64,000 nucleotides of DNA from an uncultured Desulfovibrio sp. (lineage in GTDB: Bacteria; Desulfobacterota; Desulfovibrionia; Desulfovibrionales; Desulfovibrionaceae): NCBI GenBank assembly GCA_949291675.1, contig CASEWR010000167.1:1-64000 (forward strand), written 5' to 3'. This document shows positions 35,670 through 44,713 of the stretch, piece by piece. Both the position numbers and the translations under genes were made by a program. Below the pieces are notes generated by a model that was not told where the DNA came from, searched no databases, and worked only from the letters and a program-made list of their open reading frames with translations. Numbering within the stretch: the stretch's first letter is position 1; every line of letters begins with the position of its first letter.

Positions 35670-38600
35670 TTACCAGATACTGACAATGCGCTGCGGCAGC
35701 TGGATTTCCCCGGAGAAGGCGGAGAGTATTAGCGGCGCATCATCTGCCAGGATGCGTACCCTGATGCTGCTGATGCGCAGTCGTTCCATGCGCCCTTCAA
35801 GGCCGGGGAAGTCATGCGGGGTAAAGACGCGCTCCCCGAAGGAGAAGTCTTCGAGAAAGGCCCTGAAGTCCGGATAGTCGTACGCAAGCTTCAGGGAGGG
35901 GAAGCTGAAGGAAAGCCTGGCCTGTGTGCAGGCTGAAGGCTCGTAGGCAAAGACCGCGTCATTGGGGTAGTTGGCATTGCGCACCTTTTGAGGCCCCTTG
36001 CGGCAGGCAAGGGAGAGCTCGTAGTACTCAAGGCGCTCTGCGGCATCAGGATTGAGCGCTGCAGCAGCTGTGTGCAGTGCTGCCTGATAGCTCTCGCGGA
36101 CAGGGTTGGCCTGGGCGCTGCTGCCCTCCTGCATGGCATTCAGGAAGGCATCTGCAAAGGGGAAGGTGACACTGCCCCTGGTCCTTGCCCTGTAGGCACC
36201 CACAGAGCGGGTGAGGAAGGGGGCTGTGTGCTGGGTCAGGAACTGGGTCACCAGTCCCTTTTCGCCAAAAAGACCTTCCAGGGCTTCTTCAGGGGGCAGC
36301 AGGGCAGCCTGGGGCAGCACCTCGCTCTCCCAGCGCTCCTGCAGGGTGACGGCAGCAGAGTACGTGACTGCCTGTTCCAGGAAGCGCAATGGTCCGCCAA
36401 GCAGATGCATGGCAGGACTTGCAGGCCCCTTGCGACCTGGCCTTGTGCCTGTGAGGGCAGTGGCAAGGTCTTTCAGGGCAGCTCTGGCCCTTGCCAGGGC
36501 AGTCTTGTCCGGGTCGCCGTACTCCTTGCCGCCAAAGTCAATGGCAGCCAGAGACAGGCTGCCTTCCGGGTCAGTCAGGGTGGTACGCAGTTCTTCGATG
36601 CAGGCCAGATAGGCCTCCAGGGCAGTGACTGCCTGCACAAGAAAGCCTGTCCCCTTGCGTTCCCGCACTTCCTGCAGCAGTGTCTGCGCATCCTCGCGGG
36701 TGAGGTGCACGGCATCCAGCAGCACTGAGGCAAGGGATCTTGCGTTTGTGCTGCCCTTTGCATCGCAGACAAGGAGCAGGGCGGCTGCAAGGCGCACGTC
36801 CTCCACCCAGGCAGGGGCGGCCTTTTCGGCCAGAAGGGGTTCCAGCTGCTGCGCCATATCGCGCAAAAGGCGCAGGTAGGGATCCTGCATGCCCTGTCCA
36901 AGCTCGCTCATGCGCTGCAGACTTTCCAGGCTGTCCGTCACCAGCCAGGCATTGTCCGTGCGTGCTGCAAACCGGGCCCAGACATCCGCATAGCGCTGCA
37001 GGTACTGCTTCCAGAAGGGCTGGCTGCGAAAATCATACGCACCTGCGCTCCCTAATCCCGTCAGATTGTCCGCAAGAAAGGCAAAGCCTTCGGGCGTGTA
37101 GATGGCAGGCACAGAGAAAAAGCCTGCACTGCCCCTGGGCGCATTGGGCCAGTAGCGTGACATGGGAAACTCGCCTCTCGGGGCTGCAGCTGCCTGCTGC
37201 TCGCACAAACGGGTGAAGATGGCCTGGGCATCGCGCCCGGCAAGGGTGGCGGACAGGGAGGCCAGGCGCTGCTGCAGATTGGCAAGCTCAGGCTGTGAGG
37301 CAAGGGAGAGGTGGGTGACAAACAGGGTTCCGAAGTCCGGGGTCCACGCTGTGGGGGTGCTGCCTTCTGCCTCCATGGGGAAGGCCTGGGTGGGCTCCTG
37401 GCCATCAAGACGCCGGGAAACGGCATTGCTGAGCCAGAGCAGGCGCTGCATGGCAGTGTAGTTGGCAGCACCATCGCGCGCGGCAAGGTCTGCGCACTCG
37501 GCAAGTACCCTGTCCTGCAGGTGCTGGAACTGTTCCTGGAAAATGCGCCCTGTGCGGGCCACTTCCCTGCCCAGGCGGCCAAAGCCGGGCAGGGTCACAA
37601 AGGAGGCGGCATCCGCTGCCTGCAGCACGTGAATGGCAGCAGCCTCGCCGGTGAGCCTCGCAAAAGAGCCTGCAGGACCTGCCTTTTCAGCCTGCTCCCA
37701 GAGGCGGGCAGCCTCGTTGAGATTGCGGCTGGCATGCAGGGCTGCAGAAGAGATCAGGGCGCACAGGCCAAGCAGGACAAGGCAGGCTGTGCCGTAGATG
37801 ATGGCGCGGGGCTTGTCCCTGGCACTGCCTTCCTCAAGGCTTGCATACAGAGCCCTGTCCCTTGCCAGGGCAGCAGCAAGGCCTTCGGTAAAGGCCGGCA
37901 GGGCAGGACGGCTGCCGGCAGAAGAGGGCGCAGTGGAAAGAGGAGAGGCAGGCGGCAGGTTGCCGGTGATGGTCAGCGAGGGGACCGGGCCAGCTGGTGT
38001 GCGGGCAGTCAGGGGCACAGCCCTTGCGACACGCTGTGCAGGCGCTGTCTGGTCAGGGACAGGGATGCCGGCAGGGCCGGCAACTGACTGCAGGTCTGCT
38101 GCCGGGCTGTCTGTGTCACTGTCAGCACGCAGTGCTGCAGCAGGGGCGGTTCCCTGCGCAGTGGCTGTGTCAGTGGGGCTTGCACAAGGCTGCGACACAG
38201 TCAGGCTGGCCAGGCGGATGCTGCGCAAAAAGGGCGTTCTCCCCTCCACATGGGGCAGGAGCAGGGCACGCAAAAAGAGGGTCAGGCCTTCTTCCAGGGC
38301 AGACAGTGCTGCCGGGGCATCCAGGGCTGAGCCTGTGGGCGCAGTGCCAAGGCAGGCTTCCTGCAGGATGAGGGCATCAAGCTGGTCTGCGCAGGCAGCA
38401 AGGGCCGAGCGGGCAGCGTTCTCCAGGGAGAGGTCCGGGCCCTGTGCAAAGGTCAGGCCTGGCAGGGCCTGGCGCGACAGGGGGGAGAGGGACCGCAGAA
38501 GGTCGCGCATACCGGCAAGGTCTTCGATGCCTGTGATGAGAAGATGCAGGGGCATGTGCGCCTTGTGGCAGCGCAGCACATCTTCCATGCGGGCGCGCAG

Positions 38601-39284
38601 GACATGGGCTGTGGCAGCAAGGTCTCTGGCTGCCAGGGCACTTTCCATGCCCCCTGCGCCGGAGTGACGTGCGCAGGCGGCAAGCTCCCCGGCAGTAATG
38701 ACTGCCACCATGGCTGTCACAGGCTCTGCGGGATTGTGTGCACACAACTGCGCAAGGCTTGCGGCAAAGCCTGCGCGCGTTGTGCTGTCAGTCAGAGCAA
38801 GCAGGGACGGGTCCGGCACCATGGCTGTCAGCGACTCGCAATACTGCCAGGAAAGGGCGCCAGGGCCTGCGGTCGGTCCCTCCCCGGGAGCTATGGCCTG
38901 TGCCAGGGCGCGTGCATTACTCTTTCCGCTTCCCAAAAAGAGCAGCAGAGGCGTGTGCTGCAGGCTGCGCTCACAACGTACAGCAAGGCCTGCCCTGCAC
39001 AGGGCCTCCATATCCTCTGCATGGGGCAGCGGCGAAGCAGGGCTTTCCACGGCAGCAGGGCCCCGGGCAAGCAGCTGTTTGCGCAGACGCCTGCCGGCAC
39101 AAAAAAGCCAGACGCGCCTGCCGGCAAAAAAGAGCACGCAGATGGCTGCGGCAATGCCTGCAACGAGGGCAAGGGTGCGCAGCTCAAGGTCGAAGAAGAG
39201 GGCAAGCACACAGACCAGCCCTGCCAGCAGGGCCAGAAGAACAAGGCAGAGTATGCCTGTGAGAAGAGCCTTGAGAGCCGTCAT
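35670..39284 (-). CDS. tssM: T6SS membrane-complex protein TssM (IcmF)
   Basis: A 1204-residue inner-membrane TssM, the main trunk of the TssJLM envelope complex. Two helices lie within residues 1-55, and a third (TACLVLLGLCALISSAAL) near 500 leads into the periplasmic part. The cytoplasmic NTPase-like loop, which in many TssM proteins carries a Walker A (GxxGxGKT), is reduced here to LFLGSGKSNAR near residue 115, so nucleotide binding is doubtful. The cytoplasmic part includes an Ala/Pro-rich insertion around residues 340-480. ATG 39284 overlaps the tssL stop (ATGA), which supports this start over upstream ones. Confidence 0.92.
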   Translation of the reverse strand: MTALKALLTGILCLVLLALLAGLVCVLALFFDLELRTLALVAGIAAAICVLFFAGRRVWLFCAGRRLRKQLLARGPAAVESPASPLPHAEDMEALCRAGLAVRCERSLQHTPLLLFLGSGKSNARALAQAIAPGEGPTAGPGALSWQYCESLTAMVPDPSLLALTDSTTRAGFAASLAQLCAHNPAEPVTAMVAVITAGELAACARHSGAGGMESALAARDLAATAHVLRARMEDVLRCHKAHMPLHLLITGIEDLAGMRDLLRSLSPLSRQALPGLTFAQGPDLSLENAARSALAACADQLDALILQEACLGTAPTGSALDAPAALSALEEGLTLFLRALLLPHVEGRTPFLRSIRLASLTVSQPCASPTDTATAQGTAPAAALRADSDTDSPAADLQSVAGPAGIPVPDQTAPAQRVARAVPLTARTPAGPVPSLTITGNLPPASPLSTAPSSAGSRPALPAFTEGLAAALARDRALYASLEEGSARDKPRAIIYGTACLVLLGLCALISSAALHASRNLNEAARLWEQAEKAGPAGSFARLTGEAAAIHVLQAADAASFVTLPGFGRLGREVARTGRIFQEQFQHLQDRVLAECADLAARDGAANYTAMQRLLWLSNAVSRRLDGQEPTQAFPMEAEGSTPTAWTPDFGTLFVTHLSLASQPELANLQQRLASLSATLAGRDAQAIFTRLCEQQAAAAPRGEFPMSRYWPNAPRGSAGFFSVPAIYTPEGFAFLADNLTGLGSAGAYDFRSQPFWKQYLQRYADVWARFAARTDNAWLVTDSLESLQRMSELGQGMQDPYLRLLRDMAQQLEPLLAEKAAPAWVEDVRLAAALLLVCDAKGSTNARSLASVLLDAVHLTREDAQTLLQEVRERKGTGFLVQAVTALEAYLACIEELRTTLTDPEGSLSLAAIDFGGKEYGDPDKTALARARAALKDLATALTGTRPGRKGPASPAMHLLGGPLRFLEQAVTYSAAVTLQERWESEVLPQAALLPPEEALEGLFGEKGLVTQFLTQHTAPFLTRSVGAYRARTRGSVTFPFADAFLNAMQEGSSAQANPVRESYQAALHTAAAALNPDAAERLEYYELSLACRKGPQKVRNANYPNDAVFAYEPSACTQARLSFSFPSLKLAYDYPDFRAFLEDFSFGERVFTPHDFPGLEGRMERLRISSIRVRILADDAPLILSAFSGEIQLPQRIVSIW

Positions 39285-40195
39285 TGGGCGCTCCAGGGAA
39301 GAGACAGAGTGTTGATGATACCGGCGCAGACAAGATACCAGATGGCTGTCACCAGCACCGGAGAGAGGAAGAGCAGGAGCAGCGCAGGACGCCCGTAGTG
39401 GTGCAGTCTGCCGGCAAGGCCGCCGCACACGCTGTTGTGCTCCTGTGCAGCAGGCGTGGAATGCGTCCCCTGCGGCAGGCAGCGCTGCACAAGGGCTGCA
39501 GAGGCGCTGAGCAGGGCGTCGAGTTCTGCTGCGCGCTCAGGGGCATAGAGGCAGCCGCGAAAGCCGAAGAGCAGGCACATGGCCATGAAGGCGCAGGCTG
39601 CACTGGCTGGATCCGCAGTGCCTGTGTCTGTGCTGCCAGCAAGTGCCTGCACAGTCCTCGCAAGCTTCAGGATATCCTGACAGCCTTCGGCCGGGTGTGC
39701 AGCACAGGCCGCGGGTGCGTGCCCGGGCCGGGCAACAGGGGGTGCCGGGGCATGCGCTGCGGGCTGCACAGGGGAGGACAAAAGCAGGATATCATCTGCG
39801 TCTTCCTCCTGCCCTGCCTGTTCGGCCATGCGCTGCATGGCAGCAAAGAAGGTGGTGCCGCCGTCTGTGCGGGCAAGGCGGCGCAGCTGCAGACCGTGCT
39901 CGAACCACTGCCCGCCCGGGATGGCAAGCAAAAGCTCATCTGCAAAGGTATAGGCTGCCAGGCGGCAGGCCTGCAGCTGCTCAGGGGTGAACAGGGTGTC
40001 ATGCGCCCTGTGCGCTTCTGTGTCCGCAAGGCCGTCCATGGCAGCCGCTGTGGCAGCAAAATCGATACGCTCTCCGTGTTCTGCCCTGCGGCTGGTGGCA
40101 AGGGCCAGAGAGAGCATGGGCTCGAAGCGTCTGCGCAGCTGACGAAACAGATCCGGGGTTGTGAGCGGTATGGGCGTTGAATGTATTGCTGGCAT
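39281..40195 (-). CDS. tssL: T6SS membrane-complex protein TssL (DotU/ImpK)
   Basis: A 304-residue TssL. The cytoplasmic hook domain shows RRRFEPMLSLALATSRRAEH and YTFADELLLAIPGGQWFEHGL, and a single membrane helix (RPALLLLFLSPVLVTAIWYLV) lies near the C-terminus. An Ala/Pro-rich insertion around residues 150-185 separates the two halves of the hook. There is no peptidoglycan-binding extension. The start has AGGAAGCAG upstream. It overlaps tssM by four bases. Confidence 0.9.
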   Translation of the reverse strand: MPAIHSTPIPLTTPDLFRQLRRRFEPMLSLALATSRRAEHGERIDFAATAAAMDGLADTEAHRAHDTLFTPEQLQACRLAAYTFADELLLAIPGGQWFEHGLQLRRLARTDGGTTFFAAMQRMAEQAGQEEDADDILLLSSPVQPAAHAPAPPVARPGHAPAACAAHPAEGCQDILKLARTVQALAGSTDTGTADPASAACAFMAMCLLFGFRGCLYAPERAAELDALLSASAALVQRCLPQGTHSTPAAQEHNSVCGGLAGRLHHYGRPALLLLFLSPVLVTAIWYLVCAGIINTLSLPWSAQ

Positions 40196-40339
40196 GACTG
40201 CTTCCTGAAAAGATGTTCCGGGAACACGCGTCCTGAAAAAAACTGAAGTAGAGCAAAGCCGGTCACGACGGCACGTGCACTGCCGCAACCAGGCTTTCCT
40301 GGTCTCTGGCCCTGACAGGGGCTGTGCGGCCTGCAGGCC

Positions 40340-41776
40340 TTACCCTGCCGGGGGCAGCAGCGAGGCTGCGGGCGTCATGAGCAGAAGCTGCACCAGGGTG
40401 TCCTCCGGAGCCCCGGGCAAAAAGAGGGCTGCCTTGCCTGTCCTGGCAATCTGTGCCCAGAGCGCACTGCCAGAGCCGAGGAGAAGATAGACTGTGTCCG
40501 GGCGTGCCGGCAGGCCCTGGGGAGCTTCTTCTGCAGACATGGGTACGCCGGGCAGGGAGCGGCTCAGCAGAGCTGGCATGGCATCCTGCGCTGCAAAGCG
40601 CAGGCCGCTGCCTGCAAGGTGTGCCAGGAAAGCGGCATTGTCCGTGCGTATCTGCAGCCAGAAGTCGTAGTCTGTGCGGGCATAGTCGGGCAGAAAGACT
40701 GTCCACAGCTGCTCTGTGCGCTGCATGGCAAAGACATGGGCAGGGCCTGTGGCAAGCAGGGAAACCAGCTCGGAAACAAGGGCAGCTGCTCCGGCCAGGC
40801 AGGCTGCGGGGTCCAGGTGCGTGTAGGGCGCAAGTACCACGCTGTTGTCCCTGCGCAGGCCGAGGATGCTCACCTCCGTGCTGAAGACGGACAGCTCTCC
40901 TGCCAGCTGGCGCAGCATACCGTACACCTGCCAGGGATGGCAAAAGCCTGTCTCGCACACATGCTCGAACAGGGGCAGATGGCGGGCCAGTACCTGCAGC
41001 ATGGTGTGCAGGGCAAGGGTGCGGGCTGTGAGGGGCATGCGCCCGCTGCGCCCCTTTGCCTCACGGGCAGAGAGCTTGAAGTCCTCAAGCTGCTGGGCTC
41101 GCCCTGCCAGGGCATTGCGCACCCCCGCCACCATGTCGGCAAGCCTGGGGAAGGCAAAGATATTGGTACAGGGCGGCACATAGCTCTTGTCCTGCACAAT
41201 GGCATCACCTCTGTGCACAAGGCGCAGCAAAGGCACAAGGCTCATGTCACCCGGAAAATTTTCAGCTTCCGTTTCCGGTCCGAAGACAAGCTTCAGATTG
41301 AGCAGCATGAAGCGCACATCTGCAGGTGCACCCCCTGCAAGCATGTCCGCCACCTCCTGCGGCTCCTCGCTGGAGACATAGCGGGTGGAAGTCCTGGCAA
41401 GCTCACCTGAGGAAAGGTGTTCGAGCACAGTGACACTGGGGCTGTCATGGCGAAGGGCGGGCAGCCCCACCCAGACCATGAGCGGTACTTCGGGATTCTC
41501 CCAGGCCATGGTGCAGGAGCGCGGAGCAAGCAGGGCATTGCTGCCCAGTACGGCATGGCAGCCGTCGGCAAAGACCATGTCCAGGGCACGTACACTCACC
41601 ACGCCTGTGGCCAGCGCATCCTCATCCAGGGCAAGCTCGCGCACACCCCAGGGAAAGGGCCCGGTCAGGCTGGCCAGACGGGCAAGGTTGCGACTGTGGG
41701 CAGCCTCAAGCAGCTGAAAGTGCTGCGGCTGCAGCAATGTGCCGTGTTCCCAGAACAAAAGGGCATCAGTTTTCAC
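40340..41776 (-). CDS. tssK: T6SS baseplate protein TssK
   Basis: A 478-residue TssK, the trimeric adaptor between the baseplate wedges and TssLM. It has the conserved N-terminus ALLFWEHGTLLQPQHFQLLE, the shell domain with MVWVGLPALRHDS, and a C-terminal neck and head region. The start codon is GTG with GGGAGTAGAGC in front, and it overlaps the end of tssJ by 11 nt. A gap of 144 nt separates it from tssL. Confidence 0.93.
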   Translation of the reverse strand: MKTDALLFWEHGTLLQPQHFQLLEAAHSRNLARLASLTGPFPWGVRELALDEDALATGVVSVRALDMVFADGCHAVLGSNALLAPRSCTMAWENPEVPLMVWVGLPALRHDSPSVTVLEHLSSGELARTSTRYVSSEEPQEVADMLAGGAPADVRFMLLNLKLVFGPETEAENFPGDMSLVPLLRLVHRGDAIVQDKSYVPPCTNIFAFPRLADMVAGVRNALAGRAQQLEDFKLSAREAKGRSGRMPLTARTLALHTMLQVLARHLPLFEHVCETGFCHPWQVYGMLRQLAGELSVFSTEVSILGLRRDNSVVLAPYTHLDPAACLAGAAALVSELVSLLATGPAHVFAMQRTEQLWTVFLPDYARTDYDFWLQIRTDNAAFLAHLAGSGLRFAAQDAMPALLSRSLPGVPMSAEEAPQGLPARPDTVYLLLGSGSALWAQIARTGKAALFLPGAPEDTLVQLLLMTPAASLLPPAG

Positions 41777-42392
41777 GCTCTACTCCCTGGACGGCAATGG
41801 TGGCCTGTCCTATGGTGACGGAAAGTTTCATGTCAGCAGGGCTGAAGACAGGATGGGAGAAGAAAACCCAGGAACGCTCGGTGTCCTGGTGGACAGGCAC
41901 AGGTACCACCTGCAGACAGCCCTCCGGGGTGAGCGTGTTAAAGCCTGCTGCCACGGCAATATGCTTTACCCCCTCCATGCGGTCCATGGGAAAGACCCTG
42001 TACTCGCCGGGCTGCACAAAAAGCTGCAGCGCGGAAATGATGTCAGGCGGCGCTGGTTTGCAGGCGAGCAGGCTGCGCAGCCCGGCCTCGTCGCTGCCCA
42101 TGGCCTTCAGCTTTTCCGCATCCGGCACCTGCATGATGCAGATGCTGGTGGCATGGCCTGTGCCGTCAATGAGATTGCTGTCGCTCTCTGCATCCAGGAT
42201 CACAGTGATGGCTCCGGGAGCCTGCTGCCAGACAATCTTTTCGGGGCTTGTGGCAGGCAGGGCCTTTGGCATGGCATAGGGGTCCTCCTGTGTGGAGGAG
42301 CAGGCACATAGAAGACAGAGCAGTGCGCACACAAGGCACTGCCAGACGGACAGGCGGGCGAAAAGACGCTGCAGTATGGGTGCTGTGCGCAC
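41766..42392 (-). CDS. tssJ: T6SS outer-membrane lipoprotein TssJ
   Basis: A 208-residue lipoprotein anchoring the T6SS membrane complex in the outer membrane. The signal peptide ends with lipobox LCAC (lipidated Cys at residue 31). The mature part has the transthyretin-like TssJ core (VFPMDRMEGVKHIAVAAGF near the C-terminal half). The start is a GTG preceded by AGGAGGGGCGAAGC. It lies 12 nt after the PAAR-like gene. Confidence 0.88.
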   Translation of the reverse strand: MRTAPILQRLFARLSVWQCLVCALLCLLCACSSTQEDPYAMPKALPATSPEKIVWQQAPGAITVILDAESDSNLIDGTGHATSICIMQVPDAEKLKAMGSDEAGLRSLLACKPAPPDIISALQLFVQPGEYRVFPMDRMEGVKHIAVAAGFNTLTPEGCLQVVPVPVHQDTERSWVFFSHPVFSPADMKLSVTIGQATIAVQGVEREN

Positions 42393-42404
42393 GCTTCGCC
42401 CCTC

Positions 42405-42806
42405 CTAGGACCCGGCCGTGACACTGGACTGGGTCGGCGCCGCTGCCATGCCTGTGGTATTTTTGGCATTGTGGGTTGTGGGATCACCCATGCGCACGGC
42501 AGCCTTGCCTTCGACGCGGACTTTGTCGGAGCCCTTGTTGAACGCCACTTCGCCCATGATCTTGTTCGAGACAACGCCAAGCAGGGTCCCTGCCTCATCA
42601 CCATTGGAAATGGTGGTTTTGGAGGACAGGGTCAGCGCCATGTTGCCGCTGATCAACACCTTGTTGCAGGCTGTGTCAGGGCTGACCAGGGTGCAGGAGG
42701 CCATGTTGGGAAGGGGGGTTGGTACAGGACCTCCGGGGCTCGGGACCTTGCAGACATCCGGTGCCAGCATGGTGAGGTTGCCGCCGCAATTGGTCAGAAG
42801 AAACAT
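42405..42806 (-). CDS. DUF4150 PAAR-like T6SS spike-tip protein
   Basis: A 133-residue PAAR-like protein of the DUF4150 family that should sharpen the VgrG spike and carry an effector. Signatures are CKVPSPGGPVPTPLPNMA near residue 19, and the central KVLISGNMALTLSSKTTISNGDEAG. The C-terminus is short and has no toxin extension. It is in a run with DUF3540, pentapeptide and DUF2169 genes, a combination known from T6SS cargo modules. Confidence 0.9.
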   Translation of the reverse strand: MFLLTNCGGNLTMLAPDVCKVPSPGGPVPTPLPNMASCTLVSPDTACNKVLISGNMALTLSSKTTISNGDEAGTLLGVVSNKIMGEVAFNKGSDKVRVEGKAAVRMGDPTTHNAKNTTGMAAAPTQSSVTAGS

Positions 42807-42907
42807 GCTCTGCTCCTGTGTGCCGGGACGTTTTCTGAAGCGTTTTTTCGGAAATTCCCGGAAGTATTTGTGCTCTCAGCCGATGGTTGACAGCCTGTGC
42901 AGGACAC

Positions 42908-43624
42908 TCAGCCGATATGAATGTGTTCGCCGTCCAGGACAACAGTCTTTTTGCTGCGCATGTCCAGGCTTTGCGAGCGCACGCGCAGGCTCTCCTTCGA
43001 GGAGACGCGCATGCTCCCGGCCTCGGTTTCGCACAGCCCGTCCACCTTTTCAAGTCTGCGCCTGAAAAAGCCAAGGACTCTGCCAGCCTGCGTGACAAGG
43101 TGTTCTGCCTTTGTGTGCACAGCCTGAAACCCCTGTTCCAGGCGCATGCCTGTTGCACGCACAAGGGAGGCGGCAATGTCCACGGCATGGCCTTTCACCT
43201 GTATCTTCTGTCCTGCAAGACGCAGGTCGCGGGCAGCTGTCAGGCTGAGCGTTGTGGCCTGCACTGCACAGTGTTCCGGCAGAACAATGCGTGCACAGGC
43301 CGCAGCAGTGTCAGCAGCTGTGTCAGCTGCCCTGCTGTCAGGCTGGCTTTCGGCCCTGCGCTCAAGCACAGCCACTATCCAGGCAGAGGCAGGTCCTGCA
43401 CAGAGCAGGACAGTGTCACCTGTTTCCGGGGCAAGCAGGCAGGAGGCGGCACGCCTGGCCTTCACAAGGCCTGCAGTGTCCGTCACAAGAAAGATATCGT
43501 CTACACAGGAAAAAATGTTTGCCTCACGCAGCTGGTACTGGTCCTGAAAACTTAGAGGCTGGCAGGTCAGCTCCTGGCAGGTCAGGGGCTGGCCGGAAAG
43601 ACTTGGGGCAGAAGACTGGGTCAT
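42908..43624 (-). CDS. DUF3540 T6SS-associated protein
   Basis: A 238-residue protein of the DUF3540 family, found beside DUF4150 and DUF2169 genes in T6SS cargo modules; its role is not established. The N-terminal half is a beta-rich region around ASCLLAPETGDTVLLCAG. The C-terminal half has the repeating beta pattern DLRLAGQKIQVKGHAVDIAA through KKTVVLDGEHIHIG, which resembles the VgrG DUF2345 tip. A GGAG site precedes the ATG. It probably packs on the spike together with the PAAR-like protein. Confidence 0.85.
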   Translation of the reverse strand: MTQSSAPSLSGQPLTCQELTCQPLSFQDQYQLREANIFSCVDDIFLVTDTAGLVKARRAASCLLAPETGDTVLLCAGPASAWIVAVLERRAESQPDSRAADTAADTAAACARIVLPEHCAVQATTLSLTAARDLRLAGQKIQVKGHAVDIAASLVRATGMRLEQGFQAVHTKAEHLVTQAGRVLGFFRRRLEKVDGLCETEAGSMRVSSKESLRVRSQSLDMRSKKTVVLDGEHIHIG

Positions 43625-43741
43625 GGAAAAACTCCGCGCAGGGCCGGTATGGTCAGGGGCTGGTCTGCAGCACAGACGTCAGGGCTGTCGTCAGGGCGTC
43701 TGGTATCAGTGTCTGGATTTGAACAGGGCTGGGTTGAACAG

Positions 43742-44713
43742 CTATTGAACTGGGTCAGAGGGGCAGAAGTGCTCTGCCTGCAAAAGCTCCGTGTCCGTGG
43801 GCCGCACCCTGTCAAGGACAGCGCTGGTGAAGATGGTGCCCTGCATGTGGGTGGCATGCAGGCAGGCCAGGGTGAGGTTGGCTGAGGTCAGGTCCGCGCC
43901 GTCAAGGATGGCATGGGAAAAGTCGCTGCAGGCACAGTCTGCTCCGCGCAGTGTGGCCCCGGAAAGGTCAGTCTGGCAAAAGGAGGCTCTGGTCAGGGTG
44001 CATTGCTCAAAGCGGGCGTGCGCAAGGCAGGCCTTTTGGGCAAAGATGCCGTCACAGGCGCAGGCGTGGAAGACGGCTGCGGAAAGGTCTGTCCCGAGAC
44101 AGCCTGCGTGCTCTATGCTGCAGTGCACAAACACCGCCTCGCGCACGGACATGCCGCTGCAGGTAAGCTGGGGCAGTGTGCACCTGGTGCAGCGCAGCCC
44201 GTCTGCCTGACAGCCTTTGAGCAGCAGCATTCTGCCGCTGCACTGCTCAAGCTGCCAGCCTGTCAGATCTGTGTCGAGCATGCAGCAGGAAGAGAGAAGG
44301 CAGGCGTGAAACGTCCCATGGGCAAGGCCTGTGCAGGACTGTAGAATGGCCTTTGCAAGGGAGAGTTCTCTGTACTGCATGGCTCCGGCAAAGGTGCATT
44401 CTGTGAAGGAGGCAGTGTCAAAGAGGCATCTTTGCAGCACACAGTCGGAAAAAAGACAGTACTCAGCCTGGGCAGAGGTGAAGTTGCAGTCAGAAAAGGT
44501 GCAGGAGTGAAACTGGCAGCTGTGCAGCCAGGCATCTGTGCAGGTGCAGGCAGCAAACTCGCAGCCGGCAAAGATGCAGTTCTCCCAGCTGGCATCACCA
44601 AGGTCAAGGCCTTCCAGTCTGCACTGCTCAAGGCGCAGGCCCTGTGCCCTGTGCAAAAGTGAGGCAAGCTCAGCGGCTGTAAGGGAGGTTGTGGAGATGG
44701 TCTGTCCGCTCAT
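43742..44713 (-). CDS. Cys-rich pentapeptide repeat protein
   Basis: A 323-residue pentapeptide-repeat protein expected to fold as a right-handed quadrilateral beta-helix. Repeats run from about residue 30 almost to the end. Many carry Cys in the variable positions (for example ENCIFAGCEF, HSCTFSDCNF, CLFSDCVL), which is unusual even for this family. It overlaps the DUF2169 fusion gene by four bases (ATGA). It probably works as a loading or scaffold protein for the spike cargo. Confidence 0.88.
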   Translation of the reverse strand: MSGQTISTTSLTAAELASLLHRAQGLRLEQCRLEGLDLGDASWENCIFAGCEFAACTCTDAWLHSCQFHSCTFSDCNFTSAQAEYCLFSDCVLQRCLFDTASFTECTFAGAMQYRELSLAKAILQSCTGLAHGTFHACLLSSCCMLDTDLTGWQLEQCSGRMLLLKGCQADGLRCTRCTLPQLTCSGMSVREAVFVHCSIEHAGCLGTDLSAAVFHACACDGIFAQKACLAHARFEQCTLTRASFCQTDLSGATLRGADCACSDFSHAILDGADLTSANLTLACLHATHMQGTIFTSAVLDRVRPTDTELLQAEHFCPSDPVQ

